A stretch of DNA of 64,000 nucleotides from Brevibacillus invocatus (GCF_003710915.1 NZ_RHHR01000015.1:248001-312000); one strand, 5' to 3'; counted from the first letter of the stretch, positions 8,892 to 17,609 are shown. The notes: generated by a model from the letters alone, not told the origin. Made by a program: numbers and translations.

Positions 8892-9812
8892 ATGGAGCAA
8901 GCAATGAAGAACTTTTTTCTGTATTTATCCAATAATAAAACCTTAAATGCTGCCGCAAAGAAATGGGGACTTCGTTTTGGAGCAAGTCGCTTCGTATCCG
9001 GGGAAACCATCAGCGAAGCCATTCAAGCTGTCCGTCAGTTGAACGAACAAGGCTTGGTTTGCACGCTGGATCATTTGGGTGAATTTGTTTTTAGCGTGGA
9101 AGAGGCGAATGAGTCCGCGGACTACTGCATCAAGACGCTCGAAGCGATCCATCAGTCCGGGGTCGATTGCAACCTGTCGCTCAAGATGACTTCTTTAGGA
9201 CTGGATATCAGTCGGGACCTGTGCATGAACAACATGCGCCGCATTTTAGATGTAGCCAAGAAGAACGGAAACATTTTTGTGCGGATCGACATGGAGGATT
9301 ATGCACATAACCAGGTGACCATGGATATTTTGGATGAGCTCCTGCAGGACTATGATAATGTAGGAACGGTTATTCAAGCCTATTTGTATAAGGCAGCGGA
9401 CGATATCGAAAAGCTGAAGGACAAGAAAGTGAACTTCCGCTTGGTAAAAGGGGCGTACAAGGAATCTCCGGAGGTGGCCTATCCAAACAAGCCGGATGTA
9501 GACGAGAACTATAAGAAAATCATCAAGCAGCATCTGCTCAATGGCGGATATGCTGCGGTGGCGACACATGATGATGCGATTATCGATTACGTGAAAAAGC
9601 TGGTTCAGGAACATAATATCCCGCGAACACAGTTCGAATTTCAGATGCTGTACGGAATCCGTACCCAATCACAAATTGATTTGGCGAAGGAAGGCTACAA
9701 AATGCGGGTCTATGTCCCGTACGGCAACGACTGGTATGGATACTTCATGCGTCGTCTGGCGGAAAGTCCTGCGAACGTGAAATTTGTTCTGAAGGGCATG
9801 TTCACGAAATAA
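8892..9812 (+). CDS. putB: Proline dehydrogenase (monofunctional, PutB/FadM type)
   Basis: This flavoenzyme oxidises L-proline to delta-1-pyrroline-5-carboxylate and feeds electrons to the quinone pool; the P5C dehydrogenase partner is not in this window. At 306 residues it has the usual length of Bacillus monofunctional enzymes. Barrel motifs are visible: CTLDHLGEF near 60, NLSLKMTSLG near 98, FVRIDMEDY near 130, RLVKGAYKE near 185, and FQMLYGIR and RVYVPYGNDWY near the end, which hold FAD and substrate. The ATG at 8892 has GAAGGGGAG upstream. Transcription very likely depends on sigma-54 and the divergent activator, and ends at a hairpin at 9831. Confidence 0.95.
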   Translation: MEQAMKNFFLYLSNNKTLNAAAKKWGLRFGASRFVSGETISEAIQAVRQLNEQGLVCTLDHLGEFVFSVEEANESADYCIKTLEAIHQSGVDCNLSLKMTSLGLDISRDLCMNNMRRILDVAKKNGNIFVRIDMEDYAHNQVTMDILDELLQDYDNVGTVIQAYLYKAADDIEKLKDKKVNFRLVKGAYKESPEVAYPNKPDVDENYKKIIKQHLLNGGYAAVATHDDAIIDYVKKLVQEHNIPRTQFEFQMLYGIRTQSQIDLAKEGYKMRVYVPYGNDWYGYFMRRLAESPANVKFVLKGMFTK

Positions 9813-9830
9813 AAAATGAGGAAAATAAGC

Positions 9831-9870
9831 AGCACCCTCGGACGTGTTTCTGAGGGTGCTTTGAGTTTTT
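9831..9870 (+). terminator. Intrinsic terminator of putB
   Basis: Stem AGCACCCTC (9831-9839) pairs perfectly with GAGGGTGCT (9852-9860), followed by TTGAGTTTTTT. Confidence 0.85.
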
Positions 9871-9987
9871 TGGGGGAAAACGAGAGATACTAACAAAAGT
9901 CCTTCCAAGAATCAAAGGTTGATTATTGTTATTAATTTTAGTTATACTATTAAAAATTTTAATAATTACAAACATAGAGGAGACATC

Positions 9988-11319
9988 ATGAGAGAACTAT
10001 CAAAGAGAGAGACGCTTACTGTGGGGTTAATGCTGTTCGCCCTGTTCTTTGGAGCGGGGAATATGATCTTTCCGCCTGCACTGGGTCAAGCAGCTGGAAC
10101 GAGTTATTGGTTCGCCATTTTGGGATTTATTATAACCGGGGTGGGCTTGCCGCTGTTAGGGGTTATCGCTGTCGGTTTGGGTGGCGGTAATTTGCAGACG
10201 CTTGCTGGCAGGGTACATCCGGTGTTTGCTATTATTTTTACTTTTGTCGTGTATCTGGCGATCGGTCCATTAATGGCTATTCCGCGGACGGGAACCGTAA
10301 CGTATGAGATGGGGGTTCTGCCTTTCTTGTCTGATGGATGGAAGGCGAGCTGGGTACCCTTGTTTGTCACCACCATTGTCTTCTTTGCCATCACCTATTG
10401 GCTATCACTGAATCCGTCCAAGCTCGTGGATCGGATCGGTAAAATATTGACACCTGCTTTGCTGATCATTATCGCAATCATGTTTATCGGAGCAATGGTC
10501 AATCCTATGGGAGAAATGGGAACGCCAACCGGGGCATACCTTGAATCTTCTCCGTTTGTCAAAGGATTTTTGGAAGGCTACCTGACGCTTGATGCATTGG
10601 CCGCTTTGGTATTCGGGATTGTCGTTACAGCTTCCGTAGAAGCTCGTGGCATCACGGACAAGAAAAGTCTTACAGTCTCTACGATCAAGGCAGCGGTGAT
10701 CGCAGCGATCGGTTTGGGACTCGTCTACCTGGCTCTCGGCTACATGGGAGCGACAAGCTTTTCACTTGGCCAATCCGACAATGGCGGGCAGATTCTGACT
10801 GCCGTCGTACAGCAGCTATTTGGCTCGTTAGGAAATATAGTACTTGGCTTAGCCGTTACATTGGCTTGTCTCACGACCTCAGTCGGCCTGGTTACGGCCT
10901 GTGGACGATTTTTCTCCGAACAAATACCGGGGATTTCTTACAGCACCATGATTTTGATCCTCAGTGTGTTTAGTACTGCGGTAGCCAATGTCGGACTGAC
11001 CCAGCTGATTGCCATCTCTGTTCCGGTATTGATGGCCATCTACCCGATCGCGATCGTGCTGATGCTGCTTTCCTTCCTGCATAACTTCTTCCGTGGCTAC
11101 AGCTCGGTATATGTGGGAGCCATTCTATTTACGGCGGCAGTCAGTCTGGTCGATGGCGCTTCGATGATGGGGGTGCCTGTCGACAGCATCACGTTGTTTT
11201 TCGGGAAGTATCTTCCTTTGTACGGTCAGGGTGTGGGCTGGATTGTACCAGCACTGGCAGGAGGCTTGCTCGGTTTTGTATGGGGCCTTCTTCGCGGACC
11301 GCGCAGTCAAGTGGCATAA
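9988..11319 (+). CDS. brnQ: Branched-chain amino acid:cation symporter BrnQ
   Basis: LIV-II family carrier of 443 residues with twelve hydrophobic segments; it brings leucine, isoleucine and valine into the cell with Na+ or H+. The family signature LFALFFGAGNMIFPP lies at about 15-30, and GPLMAIPRTGTVTYE near 95. The frame is open further upstream, but ATG 9988 follows GAGGAGA and starts the typical MRELSKRETL N-terminus. The gene is monocistronic, with an AT-rich promoter region ahead and a terminator at 11340. It lies between putB and a two-component system. Confidence 0.95.
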   Translation: MRELSKRETLTVGLMLFALFFGAGNMIFPPALGQAAGTSYWFAILGFIITGVGLPLLGVIAVGLGGGNLQTLAGRVHPVFAIIFTFVVYLAIGPLMAIPRTGTVTYEMGVLPFLSDGWKASWVPLFVTTIVFFAITYWLSLNPSKLVDRIGKILTPALLIIIAIMFIGAMVNPMGEMGTPTGAYLESSPFVKGFLEGYLTLDALAALVFGIVVTASVEARGITDKKSLTVSTIKAAVIAAIGLGLVYLALGYMGATSFSLGQSDNGGQILTAVVQQLFGSLGNIVLGLAVTLACLTTSVGLVTACGRFFSEQIPGISYSTMILILSVFSTAVANVGLTQLIAISVPVLMAIYPIAIVLMLLSFLHNFFRGYSSVYVGAILFTAAVSLVDGASMMGVPVDSITLFFGKYLPLYGQGVGWIVPALAGGLLGFVWGLLRGPRSQVA

Positions 11320-11339
11320 GAAAATACGATTCTATAGAA

Positions 11340-11375
11340 AGCAAAGGCTTGAGTGATCAGCCTTTGCTTTTTTAT
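11340..11375 (+). terminator. Intrinsic terminator of brnQ
   Basis: Perfect 10-bp stem AGCAAAGGCT / AGCCTTTGCT followed by TTTTTTATTTT. Confidence 0.88.
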
Positions 11376-11595
11376 TTTCCAGCTAGTACCATACCTCTAG
11401 GACTTCAAACCGTCCACAAGGATGACCATCTATGATAACATAGAAAAGTTAGAAACATGGTTTTCTGGCAAGTGACCATGTACAATGAACAATCGCTGTC
11501 TAAAATCTTCACGAACGAAAAGCTGCGAAAAACGCATTGCTTTCGCTAACGAAGCGGCGAAGAGCCTTGTTTTTCGAAAAAGGAGGTTGTGGACT

Positions 11596-12291
11596 GTGAG
11601 TCAAACCAAAGTATTAGTCATAGATGACGATCCCAATGTATGTGAAATCATACGTTTGTACTTTATCAAGCAACAAATCGACCTGGTCGTTGCCCACAAC
11701 GGCATGCAAGGAATCGAGATGGTGGAATTGGAAAATCCGGATGTGATCGTCCTTGATGTGATGATGCCGGAGATGGACGGTTTTGAGACCTGTCGGGAAA
11801 TTCGCAAAAAGTGGGATACGCCCATCATTATGCTGACGGCAAAGGACGAAGAGTTCGATCGCGTACTCGGCCTGGAGCTGGGTGCAGACGACTATGTTAC
11901 AAAGCCGTTCAGCCCCCGCGAGCTGGTAGCGCGCATACGTGCCATATTGCGGCGTTTGCAGCCGAAAGCAAAAGTAGAGGAAGACACGACTTCCGTTCTG
12001 ACCTTTGATCAATTAACCATCGATCTAGACAAGCGAGAAGTGGTGGCAGCCGGAGAGAAGATCAGCTTCCGCCCCAAAGAGTTTGATCTGCTCGTTCAGA
12101 TGGCCAAATCACCCGGCAATGTCCTCTCACGGGAGCAATTGCTCGAACAGGTATGGGGTTTTGACTATTTTGGCGATGTTCGCACGATTGATGTGCATAT
12201 TAAAAAAATCCGACAGCGGTTGGAAAAGCTCCCTTATGAATGCATTCACACCGTTTGGGGAATCGGCTATAAATTCGGGGTGGAAGACTGA
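11596..12291 (+). CDS. OmpR/PhoB-family response regulator
   Basis: The product has 231 residues with an N-terminal receiver (acidic pocket IDDDP, phospho-acceptor VLDVMMPEMDG at about residue 53, switch Thr in IIMLTAKDEE, Lys in VTKPFSPRE) and a C-terminal winged helix (FRPKEFDLLVQMA and VRTIDVHIKKIRQRLE). The open frame extends back to 11485, but the GTG at 11596 sits 9 bp after a perfect AGGAGG and begins the receiver, so it is taken as the start. The stop overlaps the kinase start (TGATG), which indicates translational coupling. The target is unknown; the lipoprotein gene at 13886 is the nearest candidate. Confidence 0.92.
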   Translation: MSQTKVLVIDDDPNVCEIIRLYFIKQQIDLVVAHNGMQGIEMVELENPDVIVLDVMMPEMDGFETCREIRKKWDTPIIMLTAKDEEFDRVLGLELGADDYVTKPFSPRELVARIRAILRRLQPKAKVEEDTTSVLTFDQLTIDLDKREVVAAGEKISFRPKEFDLLVQMAKSPGNVLSREQLLEQVWGFDYFGDVRTIDVHIKKIRQRLEKLPYECIHTVWGIGYKFGVED

Positions 12292-13736
12292 TGCTAGGGA
12301 TGTCAAAAAGCATCTTCCGTCGCCTGTTGTACAGCTTTCTGGCAACTGTATTACTTGGATTGGGCATCTCGGGCATTCTGATTTCCATGTCGGCAAGAGA
12401 ATATTTTTACGATGCAAAAAAAGAAGAATTGCTGCGCATGGCCAAAAATGTGAATGCGGCGATTCTGGAGCGGCCTCGTGTGGACAAGAAGCTGCTGGAC
12501 ATTTTGGCGGAAAAGGACCAGACGTATGATACGCGCATCTGGCTGTTCAATCAGGAAGGAAAAATTGTAGCCACCTCGATGAAGGATGAGGTGTTCACAG
12601 GGAAATCCGTAGCTGTCTCGATTGCCGATAATGTGCTGCAAGGGAAAAATGCCGTCACGGAGCTGCAAATCGAAGGATTGGACGATCCGATGCTCTCTGT
12701 ATCGATTCCTTGGGGTGAGGGAGAAAAGGTGTACGGGGGCATTATCCTGCACGCTCCGATCGAAGGAATTGAACGCACCATTGCGCAAATGCGTGAGACG
12801 ATCTTGTGGGCAACCCTCTTTGGCGTATTGTTGTCGACTGCGATGGTTTCCTATTTGTCCTGGTCGATATCGAGGCCACTTCGAACTATTGAGCGCACTG
12901 CAACCGAGATCGGAAGAGGCAATTATGCGGAGCGGGTACAAGTCAATACCTCAGATGAGATCAACGATTTGGCGCAGACGATCAATACGATGGCAGAGAA
13001 GCTGGAGAAGGTCGAGCAGGAGCGTCATCATTTGGAGCAGGTGAGAAATGATTTTCTCGCCAATGTATCCCATGAATTGCGCACGCCTTTGACAGCGATT
13101 CAAGGCTTTTTGGAAGCCTTGCAGGACGGGTTGGTCGAGGAAGAAGAAGCGCGGCAGAAGTACTATGCGGTGATGTATTCAGAGACGATGCAAGTCAATC
13201 GTCTGGTCGATGATCTGATGGATCTGATGAAGCTGGAAAACAATGAGGTCACACTCGCCAAGTTCCCGGTAGATGTCAGTGATTTGTTGAACAAAATTGC
13301 GTTCTCCTTTCATCCAGAGGCCGAAGAAAAGGGCATTTCTCTGGAGGTCGATGTACAGGGGGAATTGCCGAAAATCTACGCTGACCGCGATCGAGTGGCA
13401 CAAATACTGAAGAACCTGGTGAAGAACGCCCTGAAGTTCACTGAAGAAGGCGAGATTCGCTTGTCTGCGGTAGCAGAGGAGCAGTGGGTCCGGATTCAGG
13501 TGACGGACACAGGGGTGGGAATCTCCTCCGATGATTTGCACCGGATCTGGGAGCGATTTTTTAAAGTAGATCGTGGACGCTCCAAGAAAAACAAGGGAAC
13601 GGGATTGGGACTGGCAATCGTCAAGGAACTGGTGGAGCTGCATGACGGAAAGTGCAGTGTTCACAGTGTGCCAGGGGAAGGAAGCACGTTTACCGTATGG
13701 CTGCCTAACGTAGCCGTCTATCGGCAAGCGACCTAG
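12291..13736 (+). CDS. HAMP-containing sensor histidine kinase
   Basis: This is the partner of the preceding regulator (481 residues). It has a transmembrane helix at about 12-35, an extracellular domain to about 165, a second helix near 165-190 and then a HAMP linker (RPLRTIERTATEIGRGNYAER). HisKA shows the phosphorylated His in FLANVSHELRTPL near residue 260, and HATPase_c shows NLVKNALKFT, DTGVGISSDD and GTGLGLAIVKELV. All catalytic motifs are intact. The design (PhoR/WalK-like without an evident PAS) suggests sensing of an envelope condition; the signal cannot be read from the sequence. Confidence 0.92.
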   Translation: MLGMSKSIFRRLLYSFLATVLLGLGISGILISMSAREYFYDAKKEELLRMAKNVNAAILERPRVDKKLLDILAEKDQTYDTRIWLFNQEGKIVATSMKDEVFTGKSVAVSIADNVLQGKNAVTELQIEGLDDPMLSVSIPWGEGEKVYGGIILHAPIEGIERTIAQMRETILWATLFGVLLSTAMVSYLSWSISRPLRTIERTATEIGRGNYAERVQVNTSDEINDLAQTINTMAEKLEKVEQERHHLEQVRNDFLANVSHELRTPLTAIQGFLEALQDGLVEEEEARQKYYAVMYSETMQVNRLVDDLMDLMKLENNEVTLAKFPVDVSDLLNKIAFSFHPEAEEKGISLEVDVQGELPKIYADRDRVAQILKNLVKNALKFTEEGEIRLSAVAEEQWVRIQVTDTGVGISSDDLHRIWERFFKVDRGRSKKNKGTGLGLAIVKELVELHDGKCSVHSVPGEGSTFTVWLPNVAVYRQAT

Positions 13737-13885
13737 ACATTGTCAGTCGGGATGGTCATACTTTTTTCATATTTTGATCATGCTTTTTTCCAATTTCGCT
13801 CACAGAATGGTTAACTTTACCCTTTAATCTATAGATGTGACGGTGAGACGGTCACTATGCTAAAGAATGAAAGGGGTAAATAAAG

Positions 13886-14206
13886 ATGAATAAAAAATGG
13901 TTTTCACTCGCAGCTGTTGCGTTGTTGTTGTCTGGTAGCTTGGTAGCTTGCTCTAGCGGAGAAACTCCAGAACCAGCTACTCAAGATGGTGTAAATTCCG
14001 AAGCTCCAGCTTCTACTGATGCTTCTACTGAAGCTCCTGCTGATGCTTCTACTGAGGCTCCTGCTGACGCTTCTACTGAAGCTCCTGCTGATGCTTCTAC
14101 CGAAGCACCTGCTGATGCTTCTACTGAGGCTCCTGCCGATGCAGCTACTGAAGCACCTGCTGACGCTTCCACTGAAACACCAGCAGCTGAAACAACTAAT
14201 CCGTAA
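13886..14206 (+). CDS. Small lipoprotein with tandem Ala-Ser-Thr-Glu-Ala-Pro-Ala-Asp repeats
   Basis: The 106-residue product starts with a clear lipoprotein signal (LSGSLVACSS, lipidated Cys at 22). From about residue 40 to the end it consists of near-perfect eight-residue repeats of the type STEAPADA, encoded by 24-bp DNA repeats. Only Ala, Ser, Thr, Glu, Pro and Asp occur there, giving an acidic, extended, proline-rich rod outside the membrane and no folded domain. The ribosome binding site is AAAGGGG. It follows the two-component operon by 150 bp and has its own terminator. A spacer or wall-spanning anchor role is possible; no enzymatic role is visible. Confidence 0.8.
   Translation: MNKKWFSLAAVALLLSGSLVACSSGETPEPATQDGVNSEAPASTDASTEAPADASTEAPADASTEAPADASTEAPADASTEAPADAATEAPADASTETPAAETTNP
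14016..14175 (+). repeat. 24-bp coding tandem repeat array
   Basis: Roughly six to seven copies of GCTTCTACTGAAGCTCCTGC followed by TGAT, with scattered synonymous changes, encode the octapeptide repeats of the lipoprotein. Such arrays change copy number by slippage or recombination. Confidence 0.8.
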
Positions 14207-14279
14207 CTAGTCCATTACGGCGTAGTCAAGATTGTTCGTTTGTACTCCTCTACTTCCCTCCCGGGTTCACATATATCTG

Positions 14280-14317
14280 AGCTGTCCCATTGTAAGCGTG
14301 GGACAGCTTTTTTTTAA
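14280..14317 (+). terminator. Intrinsic terminator of the repeat lipoprotein gene
   Basis: Stem AGCTGTCCCA / TGGGACAGCT followed by TTTTTTTT. Confidence 0.88.
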
Positions 14318-14360
14318 TAAATGGGAAAAGCTGCCCGAACAAGCCGAGGCAGCTGCTGAA

Positions 14361-15272
14361 TTAAGAATGCTTTTCTTGCTTTGGTTTTGCCTGCTGCAGA
14401 TTAGAGAGCATTACTCCTAAAAAGATAAAGCAGGCACCGATAAAAAATCCAACTCCAAGATGCTCACTGAGTAATAGCCAGCCAAGAAATGCTCCGACGA
14501 TTGGCTGGACAAAGAAAAACCCAGCTCCACTTCCAGCATGCATCATTTCAAAGCCTTTGTTCCACAGATAAAAAGCACCTGCTGTGGAAATGATCCCGAT
14601 GTAGAGAACGCCCATCCAGGTCTGCCAGCTCCACGTCCAGGAAACGGGAGTGACGGAGAGCTCCCAGAGCATGAGCGGGCTGGAAAAGATCAATCCGAAC
14701 AATGCAGCGTAGGTGGTGACGGCCAGAGATGAGTAGCGCTGTGTCGCCTTTTTGCTGAGCACTGTATACAGCCCCCAGCTGAGAGCCGCAACGAGCAGGA
14801 TGACGTTCCCGATCATCGAGGTTTCCGTATCAGCTTCACTCGGTACGCCAATGACGATCAGCACCCCGAGCGTTGCGAGCAGAATACCCGCTGTCTGCTG
14901 CCAATGTATCCGTTCCTTTAAGAGCCAGACAGCAAAAATGGCGATAAAGGCAGGGGAAGCCGAGGTGATCAACGCACCCATATGGGCAGTAGAAAGCTTG
15001 GTCCCCAGAAACTGTGCAGCAATCGAGATGGTCACCCCCACAAAAGCAATGGCCATAAGCAGCGGATATTCTTTTTTTGGGATGTATTCCTTGCGTGCGA
15101 CCACGAATGCACCTAACACAACGAGGGCAATCCCGAAGCGTAGAATTAACAAGGTGAAAGGCGGAATGACTTCAAGCACCACTTTGCTTACCACGTACAC
15201 GCCACCCCAAATAGCGGCAGCCAAAGTAAGGCAAATGGCTCCAAACAATTGGTTCTTCCATTGGTTATTCAT
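14361..15272 (-). CDS. EamA/DMT-family transporter
   Basis: A ten-helix drug/metabolite transporter of 303 residues made of two EamA repeats. The first has AAAIWGGVYVVSKVVL near residue 20 and ends near AVWLLKERIHWQQ; the second has ALSWGLYTVLSKKA near 165 and ends near FLGWLLLSEHLGVG. These proteins export amino acids, purine-like metabolites or drugs; the substrate cannot be predicted. The start ATG at 15272 follows a GGGAGGGG ribosome binding site that touches a hairpin in the leader (see 15282-15356). The upstream gene on the same strand is a GNAT acetyltransferase. Confidence 0.88.
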   Translation of the reverse strand: MNNQWKNQLFGAICLTLAAAIWGGVYVVSKVVLEVIPPFTLLILRFGIALVVLGAFVVARKEYIPKKEYPLLMAIAFVGVTISIAAQFLGTKLSTAHMGALITSASPAFIAIFAVWLLKERIHWQQTAGILLATLGVLIVIGVPSEADTETSMIGNVILLVAALSWGLYTVLSKKATQRYSSLAVTTYAALFGLIFSSPLMLWELSVTPVSWTWSWQTWMGVLYIGIISTAGAFYLWNKGFEMMHAGSGAGFFFVQPIVGAFLGWLLLSEHLGVGFFIGACFIFLGVMLSNLQQAKPKQEKHS

Positions 15273-15281
15273 CTGATAAGG

Positions 15282-15356
15282 CCCCTCCCGGAATAGTGAT
15301 ACAAGCTTATTCCGTTAGCCGGGGGGACAGTCGTCGTAACCTTCCCTCGCCGGCTA
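15282..15356 (-). promoter_or_regulatory. Structured leader upstream of the EamA transporter
   Basis: Two hairpins stand in series before the transporter start. The proximal one has arms CGGAATA (15289-15295) and TATTCCG (15308-15314), and its foot touches the ribosome binding site. The distal one has arms TAGCCGG (15316-15322) and CCGGCTA (15350-15356) with a GC-rich interior. Neither is followed by a U run, so translational control is more likely than termination. I do not recognise it as a known riboswitch class. Confidence 0.4.
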
Positions 15357-15399
15357 GGAGAGGTTGGGTACATCACATTCGAATCGTGGAGCACGCATG

Positions 15400-15930
15400 T
15401 TATTCACCCCCTGGAATAGACTTCTGGAGCCATTTGGCCACCAAGATTACCGGCTTCACGAGAAGACCTACCGGGCCGCTCACTTGCCGATACTGTTCGT
15501 AGCCCAACCTGCCCCAAAAAAGGAGCGCTGGTTCATTTTCGGCGATGGCGCCATGATGAATCTGGGTGCAGCCGTTATCCCGACAGTAGGCTTCCACAAT
15601 ATTGACGGTTTCTCTGCCCAAGCCTTGGCGCTGATAGTCAGAATGAAGCAGAAGCAGACTGATCCAGCTCTTGGGGTCTGTCGGAGTCGAAAGCACCAAG
15701 TGCATGACGCCAATCCGTTTGTTCTCCCCTATGATTTGGAGCCAGACGCCGCTGGGAATCGATACGATCGAATCGAATTCACGCTCCAGGTCTGCCAGTG
15801 AATAGGCAGCAGTTCCGTTTCTCAACGTATTGTAGGCGGTGTTGCTGGTGAAAACGTCCAAGGCATGAGGCAGATCGGCGCGAGTCAACTCCTGGATCAC
15901 AAGCCGTTTTCCTGATAGACACAAGCTCAC
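15400..15930 (-). CDS. GNAT family N-acetyltransferase
   Basis: The 176-residue protein has a RimJ/RimL-like beginning (RLVIQELTRADLPHAL), a central strand with ISLLLLHSDYQRQGLGRETV that provides the acetyl-CoA P-loop (Q/RxxGxG/A), and a C-terminal AENEPALLFWGRLGYE typical of the fold. The substrate is unknown. The GTG start at 15930 overlaps the stop of the DinB remnant (GTGA) and has GGAGGAAAT in front, so the gene was once, and may still be, translated by coupling with the dinB-type gene. Confidence 0.82.
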   Translation of the reverse strand: MSLCLSGKRLVIQELTRADLPHALDVFTSNTAYNTLRNGTAAYSLADLEREFDSIVSIPSGVWLQIIGENKRIGVMHLVLSTPTDPKSWISLLLLHSDYQRQGLGRETVNIVEAYCRDNGCTQIHHGAIAENEPALLFWGRLGYEQYRQVSGPVGLLVKPVILVAKWLQKSIPGGE

Positions 15931-16130
15931 AGATTTCCTCCGTATTTGCGAATCAACCCAATCTGGCCACTGTGGTAGCCCATATGAAAGGTCAGCCTGC
16001 CCAATGCCTGACGAGGGGTCAGCTTGCCGATTGGCGCTTCACAGGGAATATCCCAATCCGCCTCAGGCAGGGAAGATAGCGTTTGCAGCAGATGCTCATA
16101 GGATTGGTCCTTAAACACGCCAGGTGCCAA
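15927..16130 (-). pseudogene. DinB-family protein, C-terminal remnant
   Basis: Only about the last 70 residues of a DinB/YfiT-like four-helix metalloprotein (normally about 155-165) remain. The fragment begins near KLAPGVFKDQSYEHLL and ends LTFHMGYHSGQIGLIRKYGG, which contains the last metal-binding His region. Upstream the frame meets stops within a few codons, and the first two helices with their His ligand are absent. It sits directly before the acetyltransferase gene with overlapping stop and start. Confidence 0.65.
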
Positions 16131-16288
16131 TTTCCAGGAAAGCTGGTGTTCTTTGCAGGTACAGGTTTATTCTCATTATAAGGGAAAGCAACCAGATAAG
16201 AAGTCGTAGATGTGCGAAAATTGCGAATGAACATTCACTCAGTTCGGGTTAAGCAGTATACTAGGGAGAAAGACAAGGAGTGATGGAG

Positions 16289-16696
16289 ATGGAGCATCGG
16301 TTTAATCTTACTGTGCGTTCAACCGACATTGACGTGATCGGACATGTAAACAACGCCAAGTACCTGGAGTATATGGAATGGGCCAGGTTTGACTGGATCT
16401 GGAAGCAGGGGTTTACACTGGATGAACTGAGACGGCTGGGAATCATGCCGGTGGTAGTCAACATCTCGATCAACTACAGAAAAGAGCTGCGGATGCTGGA
16501 AGAAGTGCAGGTCAGAACCACCGTTGTCAAAATAGGCACCAAAAGCTTTGTGATCCGGCATGAGCTGTATAATCAACAAGAAGAGCTGGTAGCGGATGGA
16601 GATGTCACGATGGTGATGATCGATGCAAAGACGCGTCGTTCGATTGCCTTGCCTGACGAGCTAACGGTCTCGCTTCAGGAGAATTTGATAAAATAG
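16289..16696 (+). CDS. Acyl-CoA thioesterase (4HBT hot-dog family)
   Basis: The single hot-dog domain of 135 residues has the 4HBT signature: VRSTDIDVIGHVNNAKYLEYMEWAR at 7-31 places the catalytic Asp and the HVNNxxY loop, and VVNISINYRKELRM follows near 60. It should hydrolyse an acyl-CoA or acyl-ACP, in the style of YbgC/FadM. Possible starts are GTG 16280, ATG 16283 and ATG 16289; AAGGAG at 16275-16280 is correctly spaced only for 16289. The gene ends at a terminator at 16709. Confidence 0.85.
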   Translation: MEHRFNLTVRSTDIDVIGHVNNAKYLEYMEWARFDWIWKQGFTLDELRRLGIMPVVVNISINYRKELRMLEEVQVRTTVVKIGTKSFVIRHELYNQQEELVADGDVTMVMIDAKTRRSIALPDELTVSLQENLIK

Positions 16697-16708
16697 GATA
16701 AAGAAAGA

Positions 16709-16736
16709 AAAGGGTCCGGGATTGGGCCCTTTATCC
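16709..16736 (+). terminator. Intrinsic terminator of the thioesterase gene
   Basis: AAAGGGTCC pairs with GGGCCCTTT (one G-U) around GGGATT. The U run is short. Confidence 0.6.
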
Positions 16737-16764
16737 ATTCTGCACGATAAAAGGAGAGAGGACA

Positions 16765-17475
16765 TTGCAGACATTCAGCACGATTCTATTTGACTTGGAT
16801 GATACGTTGTTTCACTTTGGAGCTTGCTGGGAAAAAGGCATGCAGTACACGATCAGAACCCATTCGCTAACAGCTGATCTGGATGAGAATGCGGTGCTGG
16901 AAGCTTTGCGACGTCACGGGGACCAGCTTTGGATCGATGTCATTGCCAGAAAGTACGACTTCACCCAATATCGCCAGCTTCGACTGCAGCGAGCGTTGGC
17001 GGATTTCCAGCGATCCATCGAGCTCGAGGAGGCCGATGATTTTCAACACATGTATGCACAGGCATGTATGGATGCAGTAGAGCCTCATGCAGTGGTGCAG
17101 CAGGCGGTGGATCAGCTGGCCAGTCGATTCAGACTGGGGATTGTCACCAACGGACCGGCCGATATGGCGTTCATCAAGCTGAGTCGTTTGGGCTTGTCTG
17201 CGTACTTCCCCGATGAGCGGGTTTTCCTCTCCGAGCGAATCGGTTATCACAAGCCTGATTTACGCATCTTTCAAACGGTTTTGAAGCATTTGGACCTAAA
17301 GCCAGAAGAGGTGCTTTTCGTCGGAGACAACTGGGAAGCCGATGTTGCCGGGCCGATCGAAGCCGGCATGTCTGCGGTATGGATCAATCCGAATGGTTTG
17401 ACGGCTGAGACTCATCATCGACCGTTGGCGGTTATCAAGCGTGTGGAGGAGTTGCTGGATGTAGTAGCGGAGTAG
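16765..17475 (+). CDS. HAD-superfamily hydrolase (YjjG-like phosphatase)
   Basis: The HAD subfamily IA hydrolase has 236 residues. Motif I is FDLDDTLFHF near residue 10, motif II GIVTNGP near 130, motif III the Lys in GYHKPD near 165, and motif IV VGDNWEADVAGP near 190. A helical C1 cap lies between motifs I and II. YjjG-type enzymes are nucleotide or house-cleaning phosphatases, but substrate range is broad. The TTG start at 16765 has AAGGAGAG upstream. The gene is monocistronic. Confidence 0.87.
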   Translation: MQTFSTILFDLDDTLFHFGACWEKGMQYTIRTHSLTADLDENAVLEALRRHGDQLWIDVIARKYDFTQYRQLRLQRALADFQRSIELEEADDFQHMYAQACMDAVEPHAVVQQAVDQLASRFRLGIVTNGPADMAFIKLSRLGLSAYFPDERVFLSERIGYHKPDLRIFQTVLKHLDLKPEEVLFVGDNWEADVAGPIEAGMSAVWINPNGLTAETHHRPLAVIKRVEELLDVVAE

Positions 17476-17525
17476 AGGGGGCTAAAAAAGAAAAAAGCCT
17501 CCCGCGCAAGCGATGCTATTTACGA

Positions 17526-17565
17526 CTGTATCGGAAAACGATTGAAAAATGACTTTCCGATACAG
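17526..17565. repeat. Perfect 12-bp inverted repeat in intergenic DNA
   Basis: CTGTATCGGAAA (17526-17537) and TTTCCGATACAG (17554-17565) form a perfect stem with a 16-nt loop. No U run follows. The core ACTTTCCGATA recurs in the intergenic sequence at about 19308-19318, which suggests a small dispersed repeat. Confidence 0.6.
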
Positions 17566-17609
17566 CAGTAATAACCTTCGCTAAACGGGTCAGCTTCTTG
17601 GATCCCCTA

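Noticed and set aside
14016-14175. CRISPR-like periodicity
   Set aside because: The repeats are contiguous coding units without spacers.
13981-14210. Long minus- and plus-strand frames across the lipoprotein repeats
   Set aside because: The 24-bp repeat keeps all frames open; only the frame with the lipobox and AAAGGGG makes sense.
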